From assembly GCA_947488845.1 (NCBI GenBank), contig CANLBM010000013.1:47662-111661 (forward strand): 64,000 nucleotides of DNA, read 5' to 3'. Under the pieces are notes generated by a model, which saw only the letters and a list, made by a program, of their open reading frames with translations, had not been told where the DNA came from and did not search any database. This stretch comes from an uncultured Sphingomonadaceae bacterium (GTDB lineage: Bacteria; Pseudomonadota; Alphaproteobacteria; Sphingomonadales; Sphingomonadaceae). A program made the position numbers and the translations under genes. Shown in pieces: positions 18,470-26,332 of the stretch (position 1 is the first letter of the stretch; the number at the start of each line of letters is the position of its first letter).

Positions 18470-19822
18470 ATGGCCACAAATATTATAAACAGCCTGGGGG
18501 TGGGCTCAGGAATCAACACGGCTCAACTTGTAACCGACCTGTTGGCAGCTTCCCAGAGTGCGAAACTCTCGCAACTCAATTCGAGCTCGCAACTGAATTC
18601 TTCGCGAATTTCGGCCATGGCCGCAACCAAGTCCGCTTTGACGACTTTCGCTGCCGCCGTGAAAGAAACATTGAACGGACAAGGTTTCGTTGGCGACCTG
18701 ATATCCGGGCGAACCGACCTAGCAACGGCATCTGTATTGGAAGGTAGCCGGCCGGAAGGACTGCCTGCTTCGGTCGAAGTGGTGCAAGTCGCCGTCGCCC
18801 AACGCGAGATATCGGATGTTTTCGCCAGCGCATCCACCGCAGTTGGAGAGAGAACGCTCACTATCAACAATAGCGGCGGGAGTTTTGATGTTGTCATCGA
18901 CAGTACCAACAACAGCCTCACTGGAATGCGAGATGCGATAAATGCCAGCAACAGCGGCGTAACTGCGATGATTTTGACTGATAAGACTGGCTCCAGACTG
19001 GTTATGGAAGCGCAGGAAGGCGTTGATGCCGCATTCACTTTGACCCAAAGCGGCCCTTCTGCCGCTATGAACCTAACCAATATTGCAACCGCTTTGGACA
19101 GTATCATCAAGATCGACGGTATCGAACTCACCAACAGCAGCAATACGGTTTCCGGCGCCATACCGGGTGTGCAAATCTCACTATTGGCCGCTCAAGCTGG
19201 TACCCAATTCACGATTAACGGCGATTCCGAACCATTGGACGTCTCAAGTTTGGTGACAGAGTTTGTGACCGCCTATAATGAACTGCGCAGTTCTTTGAAC
19301 GCTGCAACCAAACCCGGGTTGGCTGGCGGCACTGGCGGGCCTTTGGCAGGTGACCGTGGCGCCCGCGAAGTTATTCGCAAGCTCAGTCAGTTGACATCAA
19401 CGCGGCTTACCGACGTCGGTGATTTCAAGACTCTCGCGGACATTGGCGTGCGTACAGAAAATAACGGCACTTTGACGATTGACAAGACGCGGCTTGATGC
19501 AGCGATCGCATTGGACAGCGGAGCAATTAAACTGATGCTCGAGCCAGCTGTGGTTACCGATACCAATATTGGCCTGTCCGGCGCGCTTGATGCTGTTTCG
19601 ACCGCTCTGCAAGATGATGGTGGTGCTTTGACCGTAGCGACGCAGCGGCTTGAAACCATTCGCGATTCAATCGCAGAATCGCGTGAAAAAATCGCCGCCG
19701 ATGGTGAAAAATTGCGTGAGCAATTGGAGAAGAACTTCGCAGGGCTCGAACGGCAGCTTGCACTATTGCGTTCGACGCAATCCTATCTTGAACAGCAATT
19801 CGCTTCATATACCGACAATTGA
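18470..19822 (+). CDS. fliD: flagellar filament cap protein FliD
   Basis: 450 residues. The N-terminal FliD domain (LGVGSGINTAQLVTDLLAASQSAKLSQL) and C-terminal FliD domain (DVSSLVTEFVTAYNELRSSL, ending ERQLALLRSTQSYLEQQFASY) are intact. It caps the filament and folds exported flagellin. AAGGAAG precedes the ATG. Its likely partner chaperone fliS follows 19 bases later. Confidence 0.94.
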   Translation: MATNIINSLGVGSGINTAQLVTDLLAASQSAKLSQLNSSSQLNSSRISAMAATKSALTTFAAAVKETLNGQGFVGDLISGRTDLATASVLEGSRPEGLPASVEVVQVAVAQREISDVFASASTAVGERTLTINNSGGSFDVVIDSTNNSLTGMRDAINASNSGVTAMILTDKTGSRLVMEAQEGVDAAFTLTQSGPSAAMNLTNIATALDSIIKIDGIELTNSSNTVSGAIPGVQISLLAAQAGTQFTINGDSEPLDVSSLVTEFVTAYNELRSSLNAATKPGLAGGTGGPLAGDRGAREVIRKLSQLTSTRLTDVGDFKTLADIGVRTENNGTLTIDKTRLDAAIALDSGAIKLMLEPAVVTDTNIGLSGALDAVSTALQDDGGALTVATQRLETIRDSIAESREKIAADGEKLREQLEKNFAGLERQLALLRSTQSYLEQQFASYTDN

Positions 19823-19841
19823 TCCGAGAAAGTAATAGAAT

Positions 19842-20237
19842 ATGACATTTCAGTCACGAATTCAAAGAGCCTCAAGCTATCAATCCATTGCAAAGGAAAG
19901 CCGCGTTCTGGCGGCCGACCCATACGAACTGGTCGCGGTGCTTTTCGAAGAGCTGCGCGAAACGCTCGACCTGATGATAGGAAGTGCTCGGCGCGGCGAC
20001 GACGCCCGTATGTATCAGCATAGAGGGAAAGCTTTGGCCATTATCAGTGGACTGGATGAATCGTTGAACTTTGACGTGGCGGGGGATCTGGCGCAGACTT
20101 TGCACATCATCTATTCGGAAGCTGCAAAGCGTATCCAGATGGACGGCAGGGAATCATGCGTCGAGCGGGTGGAGTCTGCACGCGAGATGATCCATGAAAT
20201 TGAAAAGGCTTGGGCCGCTATCGCACCATTTCACTAA
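19842..20237 (+). CDS. fliS: flagellin chaperone FliS
   Basis: 131 residues, all-helical. YQSIAKESRVLAADPYELVAVLFEELRETLDLMI matches the FliS start that binds the flagellin C-terminus. It keeps flagellin unfolded before export. It follows fliD and ends 16 bases from the convergent EBP2 gene. Confidence 0.92.
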   Translation: MTFQSRIQRASSYQSIAKESRVLAADPYELVAVLFEELRETLDLMIGSARRGDDARMYQHRGKALAIISGLDESLNFDVAGDLAQTLHIIYSEAAKRIQMDGRESCVERVESAREMIHEIEKAWAAIAPFH

Positions 20238-20253
20238 TTATAGTTTTGCGCGG

Positions 20254-21354
20254 TTAAACGGCAATCCGGTAATCCATGTGATCTTCAACATGCCGGTGGA
20301 TATTATGCTTTCGCATCTTGTCGATCATCGTGGTCCGTTTGATATTGATCAACCGAGCGGCGCGGGAGACGACTCCATGCGACGTATCCAACGCTTTCAT
20401 GATTATACGGCGTTCTTCAAATTGAAGATGCTCGTTCAGATCGCGAACATTGCTTTCCGGATGCACGAAATCTGGAGCATATGGTGCAGAAGAAAACGGG
20501 CCAGCATGTGAAGTCTGTGGCAATTCTGTCGGCATGAATGCTGGTGCATGCGCATCCTGGGTCACTGGCGCGATATCGGATTGCAGCAGCATGGCAACGT
20601 CGCTTGCTAAAATTTGTTTGCCGGAAAAGAAAACCGAAGCGCGTTCGACAACGTTGCGCAATTCACGAACATTGCCCGGCCAATCATAGCCCTGCATGAC
20701 GGCGAACGCCTCTGCCGTAAAAATGGGGAGGGGATTCCGTCCGTCCTGACTGTTCAGGAAATGGGCAACCAATGCTGGAATGTCTTCCGCTCTTTCATTG
20801 AGCGCCGGCACTTCGATCGGTACGACACAAAGGCGGTAATAGAGATCTTCGCGGAATGACTTGCTTTTGATAGATTCGCCAAGATGTTTGTGCGTCGCCG
20901 CAATGACTCTCACATCCACGCCGATATTGCGATTGCCGCCTACCCGGTTGACGATACGCGTTTCCAATACCCGCAAAAGCTTAACCTGCATATTGATCGG
21001 CATATCGCCAATCTCGTCGAGAAATATTGTGCCGCCATCGGCTTGCTCGAACAAACCGACATGTTGGTTTACGGCGCCGGTGAAGCTACCTTTTTCATGA
21101 CCGAATAGTTCGGACTCAATCAATTGATCCGGCAATGCCCCACAATTGACAGCGATATTGGCTGCATTTCCACGATCGGATATAGCATGGATGGCCTCGG
21201 CAACGACTTCCTTACCGCTACCGGAAGGGCCAGTAATCATAATCGAGCTGTTACAACGACCGGCAAATTTTATGATTGTCCGCAATTGTTGCATTTTCGG
21301 ACTGTCTCCGATCAGCTTCTCAGCAAGCAACGTCTCTAAATTTACATCGGTCAT
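20254..21354 (-). CDS. sigma-54 enhancer-binding protein EBP2 (FleQ-like, no N-terminal sensor)
   Basis: 366 residues that begin almost directly with the AAA+ domain: Walker A GPSGSGKE (42-49), GSFTGA (89-94) in place of GAFTGA, Walker [12 protein letters not shown] and WPGNVREL. The C-terminal Fis-type helix-turn-helix (VVSRAARLINIKRTTMIDKMRKHNI) looks like the FleQ DNA-binding end. The FleQ N-terminal domain and the LFRSLVG cyclic-di-GMP motif are missing. The ATG at 21354 (MTDVN) is chosen over an upstream start at 21381. It ends the flagellar cluster convergent with fliS and is likely a second flagellar regulator. Confidence 0.88.
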   Translation of the reverse strand: MTDVNLETLLAEKLIGDSPKMQQLRTIIKFAGRCNSSIMITGPSGSGKEVVAEAIHAISDRGNAANIAVNCGALPDQLIESELFGHEKGSFTGAVNQHVGLFEQADGGTIFLDEIGDMPINMQVKLLRVLETRIVNRVGGNRNIGVDVRVIAATHKHLGESIKSKSFREDLYYRLCVVPIEVPALNERAEDIPALVAHFLNSQDGRNPLPIFTAEAFAVMQGYDWPGNVRELRNVVERASVFFSGKQILASDVAMLLQSDIAPVTQDAHAPAFMPTELPQTSHAGPFSSAPYAPDFVHPESNVRDLNEHLQFEERRIIMKALDTSHGVVSRAARLINIKRTTMIDKMRKHNIHRHVEDHMDYRIAV

Positions 21355-21785
21355 TAAGCTACCCAGATCACATATACACACGCAACCCCGAATTGCCGGG
21401 GAAGGGTGGTTCGAAGATCCCGCAATCTCCGAACCGTCACCTGGTAACGTCTGAAATGGACAAAGATGGTTAAAGATGAGTTAATGAAGTGACGACATTT
21501 CCGCGAACGCTACAATCGTTGGAACTTCTGGAAGCCGAAAACCACAGGCAGACTGTATAAACAGGTTCTGAGATCGCGGTCCTAAATATAGGCTGTTGCT
21601 GGAGGTAAGATGAGGCGAATTTCTCGTGGGAAGCGGGTCACGAATGATTGCCGGTCGCGTCTATCCTCATCCGGACCAACACCACCGAATCCGGGATGTC
21701 ATGAATTCGTGTTGAATTACCTGACAGATTGCAGCTCGATAATTGTTGCTATTACAATGACCTATAAGCGGTTGACGCGCCGGTT
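21355..21785. other. intergenic region upstream of EBP2
   Basis: About 430 bases with no convincing gene. An open frame at 21610-21888 on the plus strand has poor composition and runs into the opposite-strand winged-helix gene. A GC-rich dyad CCCCG-N6-CGGGG at 21386-21401 lies 32 bases upstream of the EBP2 ATG and is a possible operator. No sigma-54 promoter with correct spacing is present on the EBP2 strand. Confidence 0.5.
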
Positions 21786-22268
21786 TCAGAGAGGAGAGCT
21801 GGTGAGCAGTCTTTCTATCTTTTCCATGCAGTCAGGGGAGGCCGAAACAAAGATCATTCGATTGTCGGCAGGATTTGGAGTTTTTTGAATTAAGCCTTGC
21901 TGGACCATGACGTTAATATATCGCATCGCAGTTGTCATCGGTATGCCGGAACTGTGAGCGATGGCTGAAACCGTCACTCGTTCGTCTTTCAGGCCACAGA
22001 TGTAGATGTCGAGGCACATGTTCCAGCATGAGTCCGAGAACAAACCATTGCCGGCATCCATGGTCTGGGATTTTAGTCGTCCCCAATGGAGATAGTCCTT
22101 GGCGCGACCAATCAGATCAAGTTGGCTCAACTCGTCATTGACGACAATCTGGTCTTCGTTGATTCGCCCTGGCGATTTCGCCAATCGTTGATCCAGTGTT
22201 TCAAATCTTTCGTTTGCCCGTTGAAGGGTCGATCGAAGTTCCGCGAGCTCAGCTTCAATACTATCCAT
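21786..22268 (-). CDS. winged-helix (MarR-like) DNA-binding protein, possibly truncated at its 5' end
   Basis: About 160 residues. A coiled coil at the N-terminus (IEAELAELRSTLQRANERFETLDQRL) is followed by a MarR-type winged helix (VTVSAIAHSSGIPMTTAMRYINVMVQQGLIQKTPNPADNRMIFVSAS). It probably binds DNA as a dimer. No good ribosome site precedes the ATG at 22268 or the GTG at 22277. The open frame continues a few codons upstream across a run of seven Gs, where the frame of the preceding ORF overlaps; see the findings for a possible frameshift. Confidence 0.7.
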   Translation of the reverse strand: MDSIEAELAELRSTLQRANERFETLDQRLAKSPGRINEDQIVVNDELSQLDLIGRAKDYLHWGRLKSQTMDAGNGLFSDSCWNMCLDIYICGLKDERVTVSAIAHSSGIPMTTAMRYINVMVQQGLIQKTPNPADNRMIFVSASPDCMEKIERLLTSSPL

Positions 22269-22545
22269 TACCGTCACACTGCAATTTTGGAGCCCCCCCA
22301 GGTTCTGCTACCTCTTGCAAAAATACCCAGTCCCATTTCTGAACGTCTTTAATAATGTCCGGCATTTGTTCGACTGTAACTAAAATAACTCGGGCAGGGG
22401 CAGATTGATACCCTTTATCCGCATAGAGGACAATCGGATATCGTGGCAGCAATGAAAAATGAGCTTTTCCGTGCGTGGATGGATAAAAGTAGGTTAGTGT
22501 TGAAACCAATAATATGGGAGACCATGATGGACAATTTCCTCCCAT
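22261..22545 (-). CDS. small ORF overlapping the winged-helix gene; possible detached N-terminal domain
   Basis: Up to 94 codons. The part from RYPIVLYADKG onward looks like the first strand and helices of a receiver-like fold; the earlier part is less convincing, and a TTG start before LPRYP is possible. Its stop overlaps the start of the winged-helix gene on the same strand. I recall similar proteins in which such a domain is fused to a MarR-type domain, but this is memory and unverified. It may be a real small gene or the 5' part of a frameshifted one. Confidence 0.4.
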   Translation of the reverse strand: MGGNCPSWSPILLVSTLTYFYPSTHGKAHFSLLPRYPIVLYADKGYQSAPARVILVTVEQMPDIIKDVQKWDWVFLQEVAEPGGAPKLQCDGNG

Positions 22546-22569
22546 CGGATGTGTTTCAAGTTTAGTGCA

Positions 22570-22911
22570 TCAAAAATTTCTAAGAACGGATACAATATGC
22601 CCGAGAACTGCGGGATGCAGTGGTGTGGTGAACTCGCAGCCAAAATCATGATATCGCGCCCATCTTATATGGGCTCCGAGCGTTTGCAATCCGGGTAAAG
22701 TCACGAAAACCAATTTTTCCGTATCAAGATTTGTGCAACTCAGCATTTTGAAGCCCGTGACGGACAGATCCGACAATGTAGCGCGAAACAGCTGCGTATT
22801 GGATTGCCGGACAAATATTTCCGCGGTCACCACCTCGCGGTCACTTAAACGCCGGCTATCTTTCGAAAGAATATCGCTTTGATCAGGTGTCACATCAACG
22901 CGCGGTGTCAT
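22570..22911 (-). CDS. PilZ-domain protein, candidate flagellar brake
   Basis: 113 residues, a single PilZ domain with both cyclic-di-GMP contacts: RLSDR at residues 21-25 (RxxxR) and DLSVTG at 48-53 (DxSxxG). The ATG at 22911 has GAGGA upstream and is preferred to the longer frame opening at 22998. A sigma-28-like promoter lies 33 bases before the ATG, which would place the gene in the flagellar regulon as with YcgR of enteric bacteria. YcgR's extra N-terminal domain is absent. Confidence 0.82.
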   Translation of the reverse strand: MTPRVDVTPDQSDILSKDSRRLSDREVVTAEIFVRQSNTQLFRATLSDLSVTGFKMLSCTNLDTEKLVFVTLPGLQTLGAHIRWARYHDFGCEFTTPLHPAVLGHIVSVLRNF

Positions 22912-22944
22912 TATTCCGTCCTCAGCTAGGTTGCCACATGGATA

Positions 22945-22971
22945 TGAACGGCAAAAACTTCTACAGACTAA
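22945..22971 (-). promoter_or_regulatory. candidate sigma-28 promoter of the PilZ gene
   Basis: On the minus strand TTAGTCTG (22971-22964), 11 bases, then GCCGTTCA (22952-22945). The -35 matches the fliD element at 6 of 8 and the -10 matches the flagellin element at 7 of 8, with identical spacing. It sits 33 bases ahead of the PilZ ATG. Confidence 0.5.
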
Positions 22972-23192
22972 GTGCGTCGACCTGATGCTACGGGCCATGG
23001 TGACTGATTTTTAGCGATTTATAAGATCTCGCATCGAGATCGAAAGACATCGAAAGCCGTCCGATCGTCCTTTCGCAGGAACATCCGGCCTGTCTGACGG
23101 ATTAAAATATCCTCTGGCCGAGAAACCGTCTTGCTCGTCTGCAACCAAACAATTTCCTTAGCTTTCTGACGCAATAACCGTCTCACATTCTG

Positions 23193-24206
23193 ATGTTGGT
23201 CAAATTGGATAATAGAATGAAGATGGATCGGATCTTCCAATTCGAGGCGGAAGTGGCTCGACAATTTGCCTTGGAACGATACGACATTCTGGACACCGCC
23301 GAGGAATATCGCTTCGACCATATCACTACGGTAGCGAAATTGGCTCTCGATGTTCCAATGGTCGCAATTTCATTGCTCGATGGAAAACGGCAATGGTTCA
23401 AGTCGAAAATAGGCTTTGAAGCGTTGGAGGTGCCGCGAGATAATACTTTCTGCAATCACGCTATAGGTCAATATTGTTCGATGATAATCGAGGATGCCAC
23501 ACTCGATCCGCAGTTCATGGGTCATCCTTCGGTTACAGGTATCCCCTTTCTGAGAAGCTATATCGGCGTACCGCTGACGACGCCGGACGGGCATAATATC
23601 GGCACACTTGCTGCGCTGGATATCGTTCCAAGACAGTTTGGGCACTCGAAAGTAGAATTGATGGAACAGCTTGCCGAACTGGTAATTCATGAACTCGAAT
23701 TGCGTCAGCAAACCGCCAAAGACCGGCTGACTGGCGCACTTACGCGCAGTGGCTTTTCTTTAGCGGTGCAGAAGGTAATTTCCCTTTACGACCGGCAGAA
23801 GGTCAAAAGCACGCTCGTTCTCTTTGACGTAAATCTATACAAAATGGTCGCCTATCACTCCGGCCGCCTGTCCGGAAACACGCTGTTGCGGAAAATTGCC
23901 CAGTCTCTGATCTCTCGTCTCCCATCGCCAAGCTGTGTTGGACGTATGGGGGGGACGCAATTTGCTGTTCTGCTCACGGATACCACTCAAGCAGAAGCAC
24001 AGAATTTGGCGGAAGATCTGCTGCAAAGAACGGAATTCAAGAATGCGGGGCTTTTTCTCGATATAGGTTTCTCCGAAATATCACCGGCGATCGGTATTTG
24101 TGATGACTGGCTCAAACAAGCGAATATCGACCTGAATATTGTAAAGGAATCCGACCGTCACGGATTTTGTCTAAAATCCCGCCCGCGCTCTGTCGGGAAG
24201 GATTGA
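23193..24206 (+). CDS. GAF domain protein with degenerate GGDEF domain
   Basis: 337 residues. The GAF domain spans about 15-180 (FDHITTVAKLALDVPMVAISLLDGKRQWFKS, FCNHAIGQYCSMIIEDATLDPQF). The GGDEF domain follows (DRLTGALTRSGFSLAV, LVLFDVNLYKMVAYHSGRLSGNTLLRKIA, RMGGTQFAVLL). The signature GG[DE]EF reads GGTQF and metal-binding positions are altered, so diguanylate cyclase activity is unlikely. It may sense a ligand through GAF or act as a GTP-binding or scaffold protein. Start choice among 23193, 23217 and 23223 is open, as none has a strong ribosome site. Confidence 0.8.
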   Translation: MLVKLDNRMKMDRIFQFEAEVARQFALERYDILDTAEEYRFDHITTVAKLALDVPMVAISLLDGKRQWFKSKIGFEALEVPRDNTFCNHAIGQYCSMIIEDATLDPQFMGHPSVTGIPFLRSYIGVPLTTPDGHNIGTLAALDIVPRQFGHSKVELMEQLAELVIHELELRQQTAKDRLTGALTRSGFSLAVQKVISLYDRQKVKSTLVLFDVNLYKMVAYHSGRLSGNTLLRKIAQSLISRLPSPSCVGRMGGTQFAVLLTDTTQAEAQNLAEDLLQRTEFKNAGLFLDIGFSEISPAIGICDDWLKQANIDLNIVKESDRHGFCLKSRPRSVGKD

Positions 24207-24403
24207 CAATGGACAAATGAACCAGTTCCAATCGGCTTTTTTAAAATCAGGCTCGCGATTGCGTACCGTCCATTTATCCTTAGGTCAGGCGCGCCCATTG
24301 CAGGGATACTTGACACCGAGACACAATAAATTGTTTAGTCGCGATTGAAGGCAATGCATGCGCAATTGCATTGAGGATGAAATTTCAAGCGAAGGAACCG
24401 ATC

Positions 24404-25246
24404 ATGGCAACGGCTATTCAAACAGATGAACCTGTAATGGGGGTCGGTCCCGGGTTTGCCATCCCCGATCCTCAAGAGATACCCACTCTCCAGGGCAAGG
24501 TCTCGGCAGTGGAGTGGCAGCTGCGCTGCGATCTGGCAGCGACCTACCGACTTTGTGCCATGCATGCGTGGACCGATCTTGTGTTCACGCACATATCGGC
24601 TCGGTTGCCCGACGAGGATGGAGAGGAGCGTTTCCTGATCAATCCTTATGGCGTGCTATTCGACGAGATGACCGCGTCAGCATTGGTGAAGATCGACCTT
24701 GAGGGCAATATCAAGCAGGACACGCCCTATTTCATCAACCCCGCCGGCTTCACAATCCACAGTGCGCTCCACAGCGCCCGTGAGGATGCCGGATGCGTGA
24801 TTCATGTTCATACACCTTATGGTATCGCTGTATCGGTCCAGAAGGCGGGGCTCAGGCGCTACACGCAGTTCGCGATGCAGGTGCATGATGACGTCGCCTA
24901 TCATGCCTATGAAGGCATTGCGCTTGATCTCGATGAGCGTGAGCGGTTGATCAATGATCTTGGCGAGAAGAACCTGCTGATTTTGCGCAATCACGGTACG
25001 TTAACGGTCGGCCAGAATTGCGCGCTCGCCTTTCTTCGCATGTATATTCTCGAAAATGCCTGCAAGACGCAGATATTGGCGCAGTCTGTCGGCGGCGAAG
25101 AGCATCTTCACGAGGATAGTGAAGACATGGGCCATCGCGTGTTCCAGCAGGCGTCTCCTGCCTTTCAGAAAGGGCTGGGCGACAATCTTGTCTGGCCAGG
25201 CCTGATGCGGAAACTGCAGCGTACCAATCCGGGGTATGACCACTAG
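24404..25246 (+). CDS. class II aldolase/adducin-family protein
   Basis: 280 residues. The zinc site of class II aldolases is present as HVHTPYG and NHGTLTVG, with the sugar-phosphate pocket region around VFTHISARLPDEDGEERFLINPYGVLFDEMTASALVKID. Substrate cannot be told; family members include fuculose-phosphate aldolase and adducin-like proteins. The ATG at 24404 has GAAGGA 7 bases upstream and excludes the TTG at 24371. It converges with the next gene, their stop codons overlapping. Confidence 0.85.
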   Translation: MATAIQTDEPVMGVGPGFAIPDPQEIPTLQGKVSAVEWQLRCDLAATYRLCAMHAWTDLVFTHISARLPDEDGEERFLINPYGVLFDEMTASALVKIDLEGNIKQDTPYFINPAGFTIHSALHSAREDAGCVIHVHTPYGIAVSVQKAGLRRYTQFAMQVHDDVAYHAYEGIALDLDERERLINDLGEKNLLILRNHGTLTVGQNCALAFLRMYILENACKTQILAQSVGGEEHLHEDSEDMGHRVFQQASPAFQKGLGDNLVWPGLMRKLQRTNPGYDH

Positions 25247-25869
25247 AGTTCAAATGGCTGGCGGGACAGAATCTCGACTGTCTTGTCGGTGAAGACAGCG
25301 GAGCCCAGTTCCTGCTTCTTGTCCTTTAGAACTCTGTCGCGCTGGCGGACAATCTCGACTATCGGATCGTGGAAATGCTGGACGGCGGCCGTTAGCCAGT
25401 CGTTGACCAGCGGGTCGCCCGGCGCGCCGGTCATATCGAATTCGCGCAGTCGCGAAGCAATAGCTTCTGCCGGCATCATATATTCATAGGTTACCCAATA
25501 GTTGGTGGTGAACCAGCTGAACGGCATACCGTCGAGGCCAAAGCTCAGCGCGCCAAAATGCACGACGCCCTGGGTCTTCTTGCCATTGGGTAATTTTTCG
25601 GGGGGCTGATAATAGGGTTCGACATCTTCAAACATGTCGAGTGGCAGGAACATGTGGAAATGCCCATGTTCGCCTTCTTCGCGCTCTTCCGGCTTGTGCG
25701 CATGGTAGAACCAGCGAGACTTGTTGCCCGGCGCGACGCAATCCCCCTTGGGATAATGCTGATATTGAACGAAAGGGGCGTCTGCCGGTACCACTCTGGG
25801 TACTAGCGAGACGCCCTCATCAGCTATTTGACCGGTAAGCTCAAACAGCCTTTCTAATGCATTTTTCAA
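25243..25869 (-). CDS. uncharacterised protein with EHGHFH motif
   Basis: 208 residues, soluble. SRWFYHAHKPEEREEGEHGHFHMFLPL is a dense His/Glu stretch that suggests metal binding, followed by an aromatic-rich region (PFSWFTTNYWVTYEYMMPAEAIASRLREFDM). From memory it resembles an uncharacterised family (DUF6969-like), unverified. It lies just downstream of the Cys-repeat lipoprotein on the same strand (17 bases), so the two may share a transcript. Confidence 0.75.
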   Translation of the reverse strand: MKNALERLFELTGQIADEGVSLVPRVVPADAPFVQYQHYPKGDCVAPGNKSRWFYHAHKPEEREEGEHGHFHMFLPLDMFEDVEPYYQPPEKLPNGKKTQGVVHFGALSFGLDGMPFSWFTTNYWVTYEYMMPAEAIASRLREFDMTGAPGDPLVNDWLTAAVQHFHDPIVEIVRQRDRVLKDKKQELGSAVFTDKTVEILSRQPFEL

Positions 25870-25886
25870 TGCGAAATAAGCTAAGC

Positions 25887-26174
25887 TTACTCGGTAACTT
25901 CAGCAGCGGCTTCGTCAGTTGCCTCTGCAGCGGCTTCGTCAGTTGCCTCTGCGGCTGCATCAACAGCTTCGCCGGTTGCTTCAGCAGCAGCACATGTCGC
26001 ATCTTCAGCGGCACAGGTTGCTTCTTCAGCAGCACAGGTTGCTTCTTCAGCAGCACATTCAGCTACAGCAGCAGCGTCGTCAGCTTGTTCTGCACATGCA
26101 GAAAGAGCTGGAACAGCAAGTGCAAGGCCGCCGGCTACAGCCAGCATTTTACGAAAGTTGGTTTCGGTAGTCAT
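25887..26174 (-). CDS. small lipoprotein with heptad-spaced cysteines
   Basis: 95 residues. A signal sequence ends in a lipobox L24-S-A-C27, predicting an acylated periplasmic or outer-membrane protein. After the acyl Cys there are Cys at 40, 47, 54 and 61, exactly seven apart in CAAEEAT-type repeats, then Ala/Glu/Asp repeats of eight residues (EATDEAAA). The rest is almost only Ala, Glu, Asp, Thr and Cys, predicting helix. AAGGGG precedes the ATG. Function unknown; see findings. Confidence 0.8.
   Translation of the reverse strand: MTTETNFRKMLAVAGGLALAVPALSACAEQADDAAAVAECAAEEATCAAEEATCAAEDATCAAAEATGEAVDAAAEATDEAAAEATDEAAAEVTE
25905..25952. repeat. 24-bp tandem repeat, two exact copies
   Basis: Two adjacent identical 24-base units (25905-25928 and 25929-25952) encode the acidic EATDEAAA repeats near the C-terminus of the small lipoprotein. 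Such exact duplication points to recent slippage. Confidence 0.9.
25990..26073. repeat. 21-bp tandem repeat encoding the Cys heptads
   Basis: Four 21-base units starting at 25990, 26011, 26032 and 26053. The middle two are identical and the outer two are variants. Each encodes one seven-residue Cys repeat of the lipoprotein, so copy number can change in frame. Confidence 0.88.
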
Positions 26175-26332
26175 TTAATATATCCCCTTTGGATGAACTA
26201 GACTTTTCCCTTTATCTGGAAAGATATGGGCATGGCAAGCCTATTTCGTAAATATTGCATTAATCTGAGCGATATCGGGTCGGTAATCCGGTTTTGGGAC
26301 ACTGGTTCGGGCCGCGACGAAATAGCTGGCTC

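Noticed and set aside
21610..21888. Plus-strand open frame of 92 codons
   Set aside because: No ribosome site, odd composition, and it overlaps the end of the opposite-strand winged-helix gene.
23100..23125. TTAAAATA with GCCGAGAA as a sigma-28 promoter of the GAF-GGDEF gene
   Set aside because: The spacer is 7 bases rather than 11 and the site is 70 bases from any start codon.
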